From Clostridia bacterium (GTDB lineage: Bacteria; Bacillota; DSM-12270; Thermacetogeniales; Thermacetogeniaceae): a stretch of DNA of 35,533 nucleotides. This document shows, one piece after another, positions 1 through 8,286 of this stretch (positions within the stretch are counted from its first letter, which is position 1; the number at the start of each line of letters is the position of its first letter). The translations under genes and the position numbers were made by a program. The DNA is taken from contig CADDZD010000018.1 of assembly GCA_902812385.1 (NCBI GenBank), forward strand, positions 1 through 35,533. The letters run 5' to 3'. The notes below the pieces were generated by a model, which was not told the origin of the DNA, did not search any database, and saw only the letters and a list, made by a program, of their open reading frames with translations.

Positions 1-122
1 ATAATGGGCCATCCTTCATCCCTCCTGGTGATGTTTGTCTTTTCTATATTTTCATCTACCAGAGGGAGGGTGGCCTTTCCTGCTTCTATGTCCACCTCTT
101 TTTACACACTATACCGGACACT
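1..122 (-). mobile_element. Probable end of an IS256-type insertion sequence (partial, runs off window)
   Basis: Read on the minus strand, about 94-122 gives a terminal-repeat-like stretch (GTGTCCGGTATAGTGTG followed by an A-rich run), then about 70 nt of leader, an AGGAGGG ribosome site (21-27) and an ATG at 12 opening with Met-Ala-His-Tyr before the window ends. This spacing and the GTGTCC...GTGTAAAA end resemble IS256-family termini as I remember them, and their transposases often begin this way. Only four codons are visible, so the family is an inference. The element would lie mainly outside the window. Confidence 0.4.
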
Positions 123-324
123 ACTGAATTTTTATTTAAAAAGCCAATATATTGATTACAGTTGATGTTGGAAGGTCCTGTTATTTTTCAACGGTGGCTG
201 GCGGGAATTTACCGCGTGCGTTTTACAGGTAAATTGCCGGAACAGGGAAAGACAGGACCGGTTGAGGCGGGTTATTTTTGGTGGCGAAATGCTGGTGTGT
301 GATTAATGCAAAGGAGGTTTATTG

Positions 325-687
325 ATGAACCCAAAGAAATGTTTAACCTTGTTGTGTGCGGCTGTTTTTTTAGTGATCCTTTTGACGGGATGCAGCAGGG
401 CGGAGATGGGATATTACAATCTCCAGAAAGAAATCAACAATCTCAAACTATATGAAAGTACGGGTGAAATCACATTTAATCTCGAACAACTGCCGGGAGA
501 ACTCACCAAAGGTGAAGATGCAACCACCATTGCACTTATCCAGAGCATCTTTAAAAATACAAGTCTGAGTTACACTGCAAAAGTTGACGAAGCCGGACGC
601 CGGCGAAACGGGGCCGGCTTTTTTGTTGCAACCGCACGGGTTTATACACCGATATATGGACGCCGAGAAACAATTCAGAAACCGTAA
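325..687 (+). CDS. Small lipoprotein, probably C-terminally truncated
   Basis: Predicted secreted lipoprotein of 120 aa. The N-terminus has two lysines, a hydrophobic core and a lipobox (LLTGC) with the acylated cysteine near residue 23, so it should be processed by Lgt and signal peptidase II and anchored on the outer face of the membrane. The ATG at 325 is preferred over the TTG at 322 because AAGGAGG (311-317) lies seven bases upstream. The body (to about residue 92) reads like an ordered domain, but the last 30 residues are arginine-rich and unlike it. The gene runs 13 bp into the convergent radical SAM gene. I suspect the original 3' end was lost in a rearrangement. No function recognised. 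Confidence 0.6.
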   Translation: MNPKKCLTLLCAAVFLVILLTGCSRAEMGYYNLQKEINNLKLYESTGEITFNLEQLPGELTKGEDATTIALIQSIFKNTSLSYTAKVDEAGRRRNGAGFFVATARVYTPIYGRRETIQKP

Positions 688-1472
688 ACCGGCCATAAAT
701 TTTTAGCGATGTAACGAAGTTGACTTTTAAAGGTACGCTGATCATTGCAAGCCGCCTGGAATTGAGCAAGAGAGCGCGGCCAGTACCTCCGGCATAAACA
801 TTTTAGATTTGCCACTGCGGTTGGGTAGAAGTTTAACGGGTCGTATTCCACCCTTCCTGCTCCCGCCCGGGCGGCTTCTTTCAGGATCTGTGCCAGGTTC
901 TTTTCAGAGTCGGTTACACCTGGAATCACCGGGGCGATGAAGACCCAGGTTGGCAACCCGGCCTCGGCCAGGCGGGCCAGGACGCGGAACCGCCGCAGCG
1001 GCTCCGCCGCACCCGGCTCTAGAAGCCGTGCCTTCGTTTTGTCTGTGGTCGTAACGGTAAAGCCGATCTCAACATCCGGCAGCGCTTTCAGCAGGTCCAG
1101 ATCCCGGAGGACCAGATCCGATTTTGTCAGAATAGATACCGAACAACCGGTACCCGCCAAAAGCTCAAGGCTTTTACGGGTAAGCTGATATTTCTCCTCC
1201 GGAGGCTGGTAGGGATCTGTCACGCTGGATAACATGACGCTACCCGCTTTAACCCGCCGGAGTTGCCCCGCCAGTTTGGCCGGAAGATTGACCTTTACCT
1301 GGACGAAGGAGCCCCATCTTTTGTCGATCCCGCAAAATCTTTTCATAAAACTTGCATAACAGTAGACACAGCCGTGGCTGCAGCCGGTGTAAGGATTGAG
1401 GCAGTAGTCCATGCCGGGAATCCCCGAACGGTTTAAGGCACTGCTGCACAGCTTTTCCGTAACCTCAACCAA
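675..1472 (-). CDS. SPL-type radical SAM protein (COG1533-like)
   Basis: A 265-aa radical SAM enzyme of the group that includes spore photoproduct lyase-like proteins (COG1533). Near residues 31-39 the CSHGCVYCY motif gives the CxxxCxxC set that binds the SAM-cleaving 4Fe-4S cluster, preceded by the family's 'YCLNPYTGCSHGC' context. The segment with 'SSVTDPYQPPE' and 'ILTKSDLVLRDLDLL' is typical of this group. Start is TTG at 1472 with GGAGG nine bases upstream. It lies directly downstream of the padR gene on the same strand, about 30 bp away, so the two may be cotranscribed. Substrate unknown; real DNA repair activity cannot be concluded from sequence. Confidence 0.8.
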   Translation of the reverse strand: MVEVTEKLCSSALNRSGIPGMDYCLNPYTGCSHGCVYCYASFMKRFCGIDKRWGSFVQVKVNLPAKLAGQLRRVKAGSVMLSSVTDPYQPPEEKYQLTRKSLELLAGTGCSVSILTKSDLVLRDLDLLKALPDVEIGFTVTTTDKTKARLLEPGAAEPLRRFRVLARLAEAGLPTWVFIAPVIPGVTDSEKNLAQILKEAARAGAGRVEYDPLNFYPTAVANLKCLCRRYWPRSLAQFQAACNDQRTFKSQLRYIAKNLWPVYGF

Positions 1473-1501
1473 GTAAAATAACCTCCGCTGGAACTCGTTT
1501 T

Positions 1502-1924
1502 CTATTTACCCAGATCAAAAGCGTCTTCTCCGCGAGCCAGAATGAAATCCAGCAGGTCCTTGCGCTTGCGCAATACCGCCAGCCAGGCCTTAAAGTACCC
1601 CTTCCCTTCGGGAGTGATCTCGTAGAGCCGCCGCGCCGGGCCTGCATCCTGCGTCTCCCAGTGAGAAGTCACAAATCCCTGCTCCTCGAAACGCCTCAGG
1701 TAACGGTATACCGTTGTGGGTTCCACGGAGAAGTCGAGGCCGAATCCGGACATCTTCTCAATCAATTCATACCCGTGCGCGCTCTTTTCACAGAGAAGCA
1801 ATAAAAGGATCGGCTGTACCAGATTTTCATACCGGCCGCCTCCCAATTCACCGTGCGGTCCATGACACTCACAGTCGCCATGGTGACCGCCGGAAGGCCT
1901 GAGTCCGTGTCCCTGCATGCACAT
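1502..1924 (-). CDS. PadR-family transcriptional regulator with His/Cys-rich N-terminus
   Basis: A 140-aa PadR-type repressor: after an N-terminal tail the winged-helix begins at 'QPILLLLLCEKSAHGYELIEKM' and continues with 'TVYRYLRRFEEQGFV' and 'RRLYEITPEGKGYF', the family hallmarks, ending in a short C-terminal helix. I start at the ATG at 1924 because GGGAGGG stands six bases before it; upstream in-frame ATGs (for example 1954) lie inside the operator. The first 30 residues contain three cysteines and several histidines (C2, HH 14-15, CEC 18-20, H21, H24), which is unusual and could be a metal or redox sensing tail. The gene has its own strong promoter and a palindrome fitting autorepression. 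Target genes other than itself are unknown. Confidence 0.85.
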   Translation of the reverse strand: MCMQGHGLRPSGGHHGDCECHGPHGELGGGRYENLVQPILLLLLCEKSAHGYELIEKMSGFGLDFSVEPTTVYRYLRRFEEQGFVTSHWETQDAGPARRLYEITPEGKGYFKAWLAVLRKRKDLLDFILARGEDAFDLGK

Positions 1925-1942
1925 TAACATCCCTCCCATATA

Positions 1943-1994
1943 TGCAAATTGCACTTATTATCTTTATAATACTAATCTCCGGCGAGGATGTCAA
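1943..1994 (-). promoter_or_regulatory. padR promoter and probable PadR operator
   Basis: On the minus strand TTGACA (1989-1994) is followed after exactly 17 bp by TATTAT (1966-1971), a near-consensus sigma-A promoter. Just downstream, covering about +6 to +16, is the 11-bp palindrome TGCAAATTGCA (1943-1953). Its position between promoter and ribosome site fits an autoregulatory operator. Operator identity is inferred from symmetry and place only. Confidence 0.75.
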
Positions 1995-2091
1995 CTGCAA
2001 TATGTCCAACTGAAAACTTTTTCATATGTTCTTTGCCGGTTACAAGGACACGGGTTGCGCCGCTCTATTTCGCCTGTGTGATTATCATCCT

Positions 2092-2133
2092 TTAAAAAAG
2101 AAAAGGCCAGGCCCCTAACAGAGACCCGGCCTT
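2092..2133 (-). terminator. Rho-independent terminator of the formate dehydrogenase operon
   Basis: Fifteen bases after the fdhA stop codon the minus strand forms a 9-bp stem (AAGGCCGGG with CCTGGCCTT, one G-U pair, loop about 13 nt; 2103-2133) followed by a run of Ts. It closes the four-gene operon. Confidence 0.85.
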
Positions 2134-2147
2134 CAGGCTGCAGAGTA

Positions 2148-4829
2148 TCAGGCTTTTTCCACTCTGGCGGCACACACCTTTAATTCAGGAATCTTTGCTA
2201 TGGCATCGAATTTCGGGTTAGTAAGCATGTTAACCGGGGTCTCCGCAAAGTGGAAGGACGTGAAAATCACTCCTTTCGGCACCGTATAGGTTACCTTTGC
2301 AGCAATTTCCATGGCGCCACGCCTGGTTGCCACCCTGACCTTGTCCCCGTCGTTGATTCCCAGGCGCTCTGCGTCCTCACAACTGATTTCCAGGTAATCG
2401 GCGGGGAAGAATTCCCCGAGCATGCCCTTCCTGGTCATTGTGCCGGTGTGGTAATGGTACAGCCGGCGTCCTGTGCTCAGGATAAATGGATACTCCGCAT
2501 CTGGAGCTTCATCGGGCGGTACGTGCTCGACTGGATTGAACTTGCCGAGCCCGCGGCTGAACTTCTCAGCGTGCAGGAACGGAGTGCCCGGATGGTCCGG
2601 GGTCGGGCACGGCCACTGAATGCCCTTTTCCTCCAGGCGTGCGAAGGAAATCCCGCCATAGGAAGGGGTGAGGCCGGCAATTTCGTCCATAATTTCAGAC
2701 GGGGAAGCATAACTCATGGGATAACCCATGGCCGTGGCAAGCCTGAAGATGATCTCCCAGTCTGCCAGTGCCTGTCCTGGCGGTTCCACCGCCTTGCGGA
2801 CCCGCTGGACGCGCCGCTCGGTGTTGGTGAAGGTCCCGTCTTTTTCTGCGAAGCAGGCGGCGGGTAAAACCACATCGGCGTACTGGGCGGTTTCGGTCAG
2901 AAAGATATCCTGAACTACCAGGAAATCAAGCTTTTTCAGACCTTCTACCACGTGTCCGGCATCGGCATCGCTCAGGACCGGGTTTTCGCCCATGATGAAC
3001 ATTGCCTTGATGTCTCCGTGAGCGGCTGCGCTCATCATTTCACCGACGGTCAACCCGGGCTTCTCGGAAATCGTGCAGTTCCACGCCTTGCCGAACTTCT
3101 CCCTTACTGCAGGGTCGGTGACACTCTGGTAGCCGGTAAGGACATTGGGCAGCGCCCCCATGTCGCAGGCGCCCTGCACGTTGTTCTGGCCGCGCAGCGG
3201 GTTCACACCGGTGGATTCCCTGCCGATCTGGCCGCAGAGCATGGCCAGGTTGGCCACAGCGAACACATTGTGCGTGCCGCATGTATGCTGGGTGACGCCC
3301 ATGGTGTAGAGGATGGTAGCTTTCTCCGCCTTGGCGTACGCCCTGGCCACTTCCCTGATCTTATCCGCCGGAACACCCGTAATCTCCGCCGCGTATTCGG
3401 GTGTATACTTGGCTACAGCCTCCTTTAACTGCTCAAAGCCTTCGGTCCTGTTCTCGACGAATTCCCTGTTCCAGAGACCCTCGCTGATGATCACGTTCAT
3501 CATCCCGTTGAACAGGGCAATGTCGGTGCCGGGTTTCAACTGGAGGTGCTCAGATGCGGTCATAGCAAAGTCGGTAACACGGGGATCGACCACAACAAGT
3601 TGGGCACCCTTCCGGACAGCCTGATTCACCTTGTAACTGATTACAGGATGGCAGTCGGCGGTGTTTGTCCCACATGCCAGGATGAAATCAGCGCCCGTAA
3701 TCTCATTGATGGAGTTTGTCATCGCCCCGCTTCCGAATGCCGTCGCTAGACCAGCGACCGTGGGAGCGTGTCAGAGACGGGCGCAGTGGTCAATGTTGTT
3801 GGTGCCGACCACCGCCCGGGCGAATTTGTTCAACAGGTAGTTCTCTTCGTTGGTGCAGCGTGCCGAACTCAGGAACCCGATGCTGTCCGGGCCGCTTTTT
3901 TCCTTGACTTCCTTTAACTTGGAAGCAACCAGCCCCAGAGCCTCATCCCAGGTGGCCTCCTTGAAAACCCCATCCTTTTTGATCAAAGGGGTTTTAAGGC
4001 GCTTGTCGCTGTGGATGAACTGGTAGCCGAAACGTCCCTTTACGCAGAGGAACCGCCCGTTGACGTCCCCATCCGGATTCCCTGTGACGCCGATCACTTT
4101 ACCATCCTTGATGTTCAGGTCAATGGTACAGCCGGTGCCGCAGTAAGGACAGACCGTCTTTACCTTTTTTGCTTCCCACTTCCGGCCCTTTCCGACCATG
4201 TTCTTTTCCGTCAGGGCGCCGGTCGGGCAAACGGCAACACAGCTGCCGCAGTAGACGCACTCCGATTCGCCGATCGGGGTATCCATAAAGGGACCGACCT
4301 TGGTGTTAAACCCGCGGTAGGCAAAATCCAGGATGCTCCTGCCGACGATCTCCTCACAAGCCCGGATACAGCGCCCACAAACGATGCATTTATTCATATC
4401 CCGCAGGTAGAACGGATTGCTGTCCTCGATAGGATAGCTGTGCTTCTCCCCTGCGTAAATGTCGGAAGTCACACCGTATTCATAGCAGTACTCCTGAAGC
4501 AGGCAGGAGCCGCTCTTTTCACAGGTCAGACAGTCGAGGGGGTGATTGGCGATCAGGAGTTCCAGAATTGTGCGCCGGGCTTCGATGACTTTCTCCGTGT
4601 TTGTCCTGATTACCATTCCCTCGGTGCAGGTCGTCACGCAAGAAGCGGGGAGGTTACGCATATTCTCTATCTCTACGACGCAGAGACGGCACGCCCCCAC
4701 CGGCGTCAGGTCAGGATCGTGGCACAAGGCGGGTATCTTTATCCCGATGGACCGGGCCGCGTCCAGTACCGAAGTGCCTGCCGGAACCTGTACCGTCTGC
4801 CCATCAATGGTGACGGTTACAAGAGCCAC
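2148..4829 (-). CDS. fdhA: Selenocysteine-containing formate dehydrogenase, catalytic subunit (UGA read as Sec)
   Basis: Oxidises formate to CO2 at a Mo/W-bis-molybdopterin centre. The gene looks like two frames split at TGA 3771-3773, but they are one 893-aa protein: the residues before it are 'NNIDHCARL' and those after are 'HAPTVAGLATAFGSGA', exactly the formate dehydrogenase active site where selenocysteine (here residue 353) ligates the metal. A SECIS hairpin follows. Domains in order: 2Fe-2S ferredoxin (about 1-80, four cysteines), His-Cys cluster (HPLDCLTC...C), two 4Fe-4S motifs (CIVCGRCIRAC and CVYCGSCVAVC), the molybdopterin Fe4S4 domain (VCPYCGTGC), the large catalytic domain, and the C-terminal dinucleotide-binding domain. 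I prefer GTG at 4829: the GTG at 4838 overlaps the AAGGAG site. Last gene of the operon, 30 bp after the NuoF-like gene. Cytoplasmic; no Tat signal. Confidence 0.95.
3742..3773 (-). promoter_or_regulatory. Bacterial SECIS element after the in-frame UGA
   Basis: Directly 3' of the UGA (3773-3771) the minus strand has GTCGCT-GGTCT-AGCGAC (3758-3742): a perfect 6-bp stem with a GGUCU apical loop starting at nucleotide 22 counted from the U of UGA. The loop sequence and its distance match the E. coli fdhF SECIS that binds SelB. This identifies the stop codon as recoded. Confidence 0.93.
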
Positions 4830-4859
4830 TTTTCTCACACTCCTTTTCCCTAAGATACC

Positions 4860-6653
4860 TTACGAGCGAATAATCGCTTCCTGCTTGCACTTCTCAAAGC
4901 AGCTGCCGCACTTGATGCACTTCTCAGGATCGATCTTATGCGGTTCTTTCTTCTCCCCGGTAATCGCCCCGGCAGGGCATGCCCTCAGGCAGCGCCCACA
5001 GCCGATACACTTCTCCTCATCGATGCTGTAGACCAGCAGTGCGGAACAGACGTGCGCCGGACAGCGCTTCTCGAAGATATGGGCTTCGTACTCGTGGCGG
5101 AAATAACGGAGGGTAGACAGCACCGGATTCGGAGCAGTATTCCCCAAACCGCAGAGAGCAGTGCTTTTAATGACGCGCCCCAGGCGTTCCAGGGTTTCAA
5201 TGTCCTCGGGCACACCCTGTCCATTACAGATTCGCGTGAGAATCTCCAGCATCCGTTTCGTTCCTTCGCGGCAGGGAGTACACTTACCGCAGGATTCGGA
5301 CTGTGTGAAGTTCAAGAAGAACCGGGCCAGGTCGACCATACAGGTGGTTTCGTCCATAACGACGAGGCCGCCGGAACCCATCATTGCCCCGGCCTCTATA
5401 AGCGATTCATAGTCAACTGGGGTGTCAACGAGATGGGCCGGGATGCATCCACCTGAAGGACCTCCGATCTGAACGCCCTTATATTTTTTGCCCCCTACAA
5501 TACCGCCGCCGATATCGAAGATAATTTCTCTTAAAGTGATGCCCATCGGGACTTCCACCAGGCCGGTGTTGTTGACCTTCCCCGTCAGGGCAAACACCTT
5601 TGTTCCCTTGCTCTTTTCCGTGCCCATGCTGGCAAACCACTCGGCGCCCCGCTTGATGATCACAGGCACGTTGGCAAAGGTCTCCACGTTGTTGATGTTA
5701 GACGGCTTCCCCCAAAGCCCGCTCTGGGCCGGGAACGGCGGCCTCACCCTGGGCATACCCCTGCGGCCCTCGATTGAAGCCATCAGCGCCGTCTCTTCGC
5801 CGCAGACAAAGGCCCCTGCTCCCTCTTTGATGTGCAGGTCGAAGCTGAAGCCCGATCCAAGGATGTTTTCTCCCAGCAAACCGAGTTCCTCTGCCTGGGC
5901 GATGGCGATCTTCAGGCGCTTGATTGCCAGCGGGTACTCCGCCCGGCAATAGATGTAACCCTCCCGGGCACCAATCGCATACGCCCCAATGGCCATTCCT
6001 TCGATAACACTGTGGGGGTCGCCTTCAAGCACGCTGCGGTCCATAAACGCCCCCGGGTCACCTTCGTCTGCATTGCAGATTATGTACTTCATATCTCCGG
6101 GTGAACGGCGGCAAAACTCCCACTTCAAACCAGTCGGGAAACCACCGCCCCCGCGGCCACGCAAACCGGAACGCTTGATCTCATCAATCACCTGTTCCGG
6201 TGTCATCTCAAACAATACTTTTTCAAGGGACTCGTAGCCGCCCCGGGCGATGTATTCCTGAATTACTTCAGGGTTGATGGAGCCACAGTTCCGCAAGGCA
6301 ACCCGTAGCTGCTTCTTGTAGAAATTGATTTCTTTATAAGCCGGGATCTGTTCCTCCGTAACCGGAGCCTTATAGAGGAGACGGGTTACTATCCGCCCTT
6401 TCAGCAAGTGTTCTTCAACGATCTCGGGAACATCCTCGGCCTGTACTCTGACATAAAAAGTGCCTTCGGGATAAACTATTACCAGAGGGCCCATCTCGCA
6501 GAAACCATGGCAACCAGTTTCTACGATCTTTACTTCCTTATCCAGTTTGTGTTTCTCGAGTTCCTTCGCCAGGACATCCTGGACCTGCTTGGAACCCGAG
6601 GAAGTACATCCTGTACCCCCACAAACCAGAATATGGGCTCTGACCAGTTGCAA
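4860..6653 (-). CDS. NuoF/HydB-like NADH- and FMN-binding diaphorase subunit
   Basis: A 597-aa flavoprotein that links the formate dehydrogenase to NAD. It has an N-terminal thioredoxin-like 2Fe-2S domain (cysteines in 'CGGTGC' and 'TGCHGFC'), the NuoF core with the NADH-binding 'GLRGRGGGGFPTG' and FMN region 'CNADEGDPGAF', an SLBB segment, the 4Fe-4S motif ESCGKCTPCREG, and a C-terminal pair of 4Fe-4S ferredoxin motifs (CIGCGRCLRAC, CIKCGSCFEKC). This extended layout is that of HydB/HymB subunits of bifurcating hydrogenases and formate dehydrogenases, not of Complex I NuoF. The start is TTG at 6653, seven bases after AGGAGG; the ATG at 6671 lies inside that site. Bifurcation itself is inference. 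Confidence 0.9.
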   Translation of the reverse strand: MQLVRAHILVCGGTGCTSSGSKQVQDVLAKELEKHKLDKEVKIVETGCHGFCEMGPLVIVYPEGTFYVRVQAEDVPEIVEEHLLKGRIVTRLLYKAPVTEEQIPAYKEINFYKKQLRVALRNCGSINPEVIQEYIARGGYESLEKVLFEMTPEQVIDEIKRSGLRGRGGGGFPTGLKWEFCRRSPGDMKYIICNADEGDPGAFMDRSVLEGDPHSVIEGMAIGAYAIGAREGYIYCRAEYPLAIKRLKIAIAQAEELGLLGENILGSGFSFDLHIKEGAGAFVCGEETALMASIEGRRGMPRVRPPFPAQSGLWGKPSNINNVETFANVPVIIKRGAEWFASMGTEKSKGTKVFALTGKVNNTGLVEVPMGITLREIIFDIGGGIVGGKKYKGVQIGGPSGGCIPAHLVDTPVDYESLIEAGAMMGSGGLVVMDETTCMVDLARFFLNFTQSESCGKCTPCREGTKRMLEILTRICNGQGVPEDIETLERLGRVIKSTALCGLGNTAPNPVLSTLRYFRHEYEAHIFEKRCPAHVCSALLVYSIDEEKCIGCGRCLRACPAGAITGEKKEPHKIDPEKCIKCGSCFEKCKQEAIIRS

Positions 6654-6682
6654 CGTAATCCCTCCTTCCATAGAAACTTTTT

Positions 6683-7054
6683 TTACAATTCCTCAAAACG
6701 GGCAACCACAAGGTCTTCCACGATGTTCCCGTGCAGCACGTGGCCGGAAATGATCCTGGGAACATCCGAAGGTTTTACCTTTCCGTAAGTGATCCGCTTC
6801 TCCCCGGGCCGCTGCACGTCAACGAGGGGCTCTTTCTCACACATGCCGATGCATCCGGTCTGGGTTACCGTTGCCTGAATATTGCGCTTATTTAGTTCTT
6901 CAAGTATCGCAGCCATTACTTCGCGAGCACCTGCTGCAATGCCACAGGTACCCATCCCGACGATAATTTTAGTACCCTCTGCACTGCGTGCGGCTACAAG
7001 CCCTTTTGCTTCCTCCCGCAGTTTCTTTAAATCTTCCCTACTCGTTAGCTTCAC
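6683..7054 (-). CDS. Thioredoxin-like [2Fe-2S] ferredoxin subunit
   Basis: A 123-aa protein of the thioredoxin-like 2Fe-2S fold. Cysteines in 'GMGTCGIAAG' and 'TQTGCIGMCEKEPLV' give the C...C and CxxxC pattern that holds the cluster; the second motif is close to that at the N-terminus of the NuoF-like protein encoded next. Such small subunits often sit between NuoE- and NuoF-like genes of NAD-reducing hydrogenases and formate dehydrogenases and probably relay electrons within the complex. GTG start with a GGTGG site upstream. It ends 29 bp before the NuoF-like start; the 136-bp gap from the NuoE-like gene is the largest in the operon. Confidence 0.85.
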   Translation of the reverse strand: MKLTSREDLKKLREEAKGLVAARSAEGTKIIVGMGTCGIAAGAREVMAAILEELNKRNIQATVTQTGCIGMCEKEPLVDVQRPGEKRITYGKVKPSDVPRIISGHVLHGNIVEDLVVARFEEL

Positions 7055-7190
7055 AAATTTCCACCAGGCCGCAAATGGAGTCTCTAGACTCCCGGCTGAC
7101 GCCTCTATCGATGCAAACCTGGTGGCTTCACCTCCCTTCCCTGGTTTTGGGAATAAACTTCAGCGAATACCCACTCACCTTAGAGTCAGA

Positions 7191-7676
7191 CTACTGGTAT
7201 TTCTCCACAATACCCTTTAACTTGTCAGGGGTAAGGCGGCCGTGGGTATCGTCGTTGACCATGATGACGGGAGATAAGCCGCAGCAACCAAGACAGGCAA
7301 CAGTTTCCAGGGTATAGCGGAGATCCTCGGTGGTATCCCCGTTCCCAATGCCCAGCACCTTCTGCATCTCCTCAAAAATCTTGGCCCCACCCCGCACATG
7401 GCAGGCAGTTCCGAGACAAACCCTCACGATGTTGCGGCCGCGGGGCTTCAAATGGAACTGGGCATAGAATGTGGCAACTCCAAAAACCCGGCTCGGCGGC
7501 AGCTTTAGCTCCCGGCTGATTCGCAGGAGGACGTCCTTCGGCAGGTATCCGTAGACGGCCTGTGCCCCCTGGAGAATCGGTATCAGAGCCCCTTTGATAC
7601 CACGCCATTTTTCAAAAAGTTCGAGCAACTCCTTCTCCTTCTGGACATCCTCGGCGGGTTGTGCACAGCTACTCAA
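7191..7676 (-). CDS. NuoE/HydC-like [2Fe-2S] subunit
   Basis: A 161-aa NuoE-type subunit, first gene of the formate dehydrogenase operon. A helical N-terminal bundle ('LIPILQGAQAVYGYLP', 'FGVATFYAQFHLKPRG') leads into the 2Fe-2S domain with 'VCLGTACHVRGG' and 'ACLGCCGLSPV', the standard four-cysteine set. It would pass electrons between the flavin of the NuoF-like subunit and the rest of the complex. Start is TTG at 7676, seven bases after GGAGGG. The long leader upstream contains two hairpins, one terminator-like, suggesting regulated expression. Confidence 0.92.
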   Translation of the reverse strand: MSSCAQPAEDVQKEKELLELFEKWRGIKGALIPILQGAQAVYGYLPKDVLLRISRELKLPPSRVFGVATFYAQFHLKPRGRNIVRVCLGTACHVRGGAKIFEEMQKVLGIGNGDTTEDLRYTLETVACLGCCGLSPVIMVNDDTHGRLTPDKLKGIVEKYQ

Positions 7677-7723
7677 TTAATTTCCCTCCTTTCTCAGCAG
7701 CGTTGGTCTTTGCATGATAATAA

Positions 7724-7755
7724 CCTGTTCCCCGAACATAGGTCCGGTGAACAGG
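7724..7755 (-). promoter_or_regulatory. Strong hairpin in the operon leader
   Basis: CCTGTTC/GAACAGG arms (7724-7730, 7749-7755) enclose a second stem CCGAAC/GTCCGG (7732-7737, 7742-7747; one G-U pair) with a 4-nt loop; single mismatched bases separate the two helices. It ends about 48 nt before the NuoE-like start codon. No T run follows on the minus strand, so it is not a terminator; it could stabilise mRNA or bind a regulator. Confidence 0.55.
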
Positions 7756-7848
7756 AAATTTCCTTTTACTTATGGGTGATATTCATTCATAAGTATGCCA
7801 ATATAAAATCTATTCGACAGTTAATTAAAAAAACCTCTTCCTAAACAC

Positions 7849-7878
7849 AAAAAATAAGCAGGGAAATTAAATCTGCTT
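7849..7878 (-). terminator. Terminator-like hairpin inside the operon leader (candidate attenuator)
   Basis: Minus strand: AAGCAG-(11 nt)-CTGCTT stem (7856-7878) followed immediately by ATTTTTTG. No minus-strand gene lies upstream within 1.4 kb, so this would terminate the leader of the formate dehydrogenase operon itself, about 175 nt before its first codon. An alternative is a stray terminator with no current client. Confidence 0.45.
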
Positions 7879-8043
7879 ACCTTCAACGCTAGCCAGGGTC
7901 ATATAGGAACGAATCCAGTTTTCCTAAATTTGACTGGACTATCTCAAACCTACTTGAAAAAAACAAAATTACAAAATTCTTGTATAGTTTTAAAATTTCA
8001 GTGAATAAAGAATATAACTTCGGTACTTACCTCATATTGTAAC

Positions 8044-8073
8044 TTGTTCAATTATGTAGACTAATGGCATAAT
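8044..8073 (+). promoter_or_regulatory. Possible promoter of the riboswitch-hydrolase unit
   Basis: TTGTTC (8044-8049), 18 bp, CATAAT (8068-8073). Moderate match to sigma-A; transcription would begin near 8080, just ahead of the riboswitch. Confidence 0.4.
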
Positions 8074-8095
8074 TACCACCAAACCCAATTAAATG

Positions 8096-8286
8096 CCGAA
8101 TCCGTACTCTCGTACCAGAAGAGTACGGTACGGGGGAACCAATTTTAGCACGCCATCTTCAAAAGGGGCGTGTAAGGGGTGAATCCCCGGCACCCGGCGG
8201 TTTTCCCCAATGTTCGAAAATCGCTGAGTGCAGGGGTAGGGGATACCTTTCATCCGAACCCATCAGCTTACCCCGGAGGCAGTGAA
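8096..8286 (+). promoter_or_regulatory. Cyclic di-AMP riboswitch (ydaO/yuaA type)
   Basis: The conserved ydaO landmarks occur in order: GGGGGAACCAA (near 8132-8142), GGGGTGAATCC (near 8176-8186), TCCGAACCC (near 8253-8261), and CAGCTTACC with GGAGGC near the 3' end (8263-8280). Paired regions between them are GC-rich as expected. This aptamer class senses c-di-AMP and usually turns genes off; it often controls cell-wall hydrolases, as here. The ribosome site AAGGAGG (8287-8293) starts right after the aptamer's 3' edge and I see no terminator between them, so control of translation is plausible (inference). Confidence 0.85.

Larger units (their letters stand above)
7677..8043. other. Long AT-rich intergenic region holding the formate dehydrogenase operon leader
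   Basis: No gene seen on either strand in these 367 bp. It must hold the promoter and leader of the minus-strand operon and upstream sequence for the plus-strand riboswitch gene. Two hairpins stand out and are listed separately. I cannot pick one convincing minus-strand promoter; several AT-rich candidates exist. Confidence 0.6.

Noticed and set aside
2148-4838. Formate dehydrogenase as two separate genes or a pseudogene
   Set aside because: The stop is UGA at the selenocysteine position and a SECIS hairpin follows; flanking residues match the active site on both sides.
4011-4853. Long plus-strand open frame of 280 codons
   Set aside because: It lies wholly antisense to fdhA, has no family-like motifs, and follows from codon bias of the true gene; the same holds for 2250-2867 and 32874-33698.
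7724-7755. Hairpin as a rho-independent terminator
   Set aside because: No T run follows on either strand; kept only as a leader structure.
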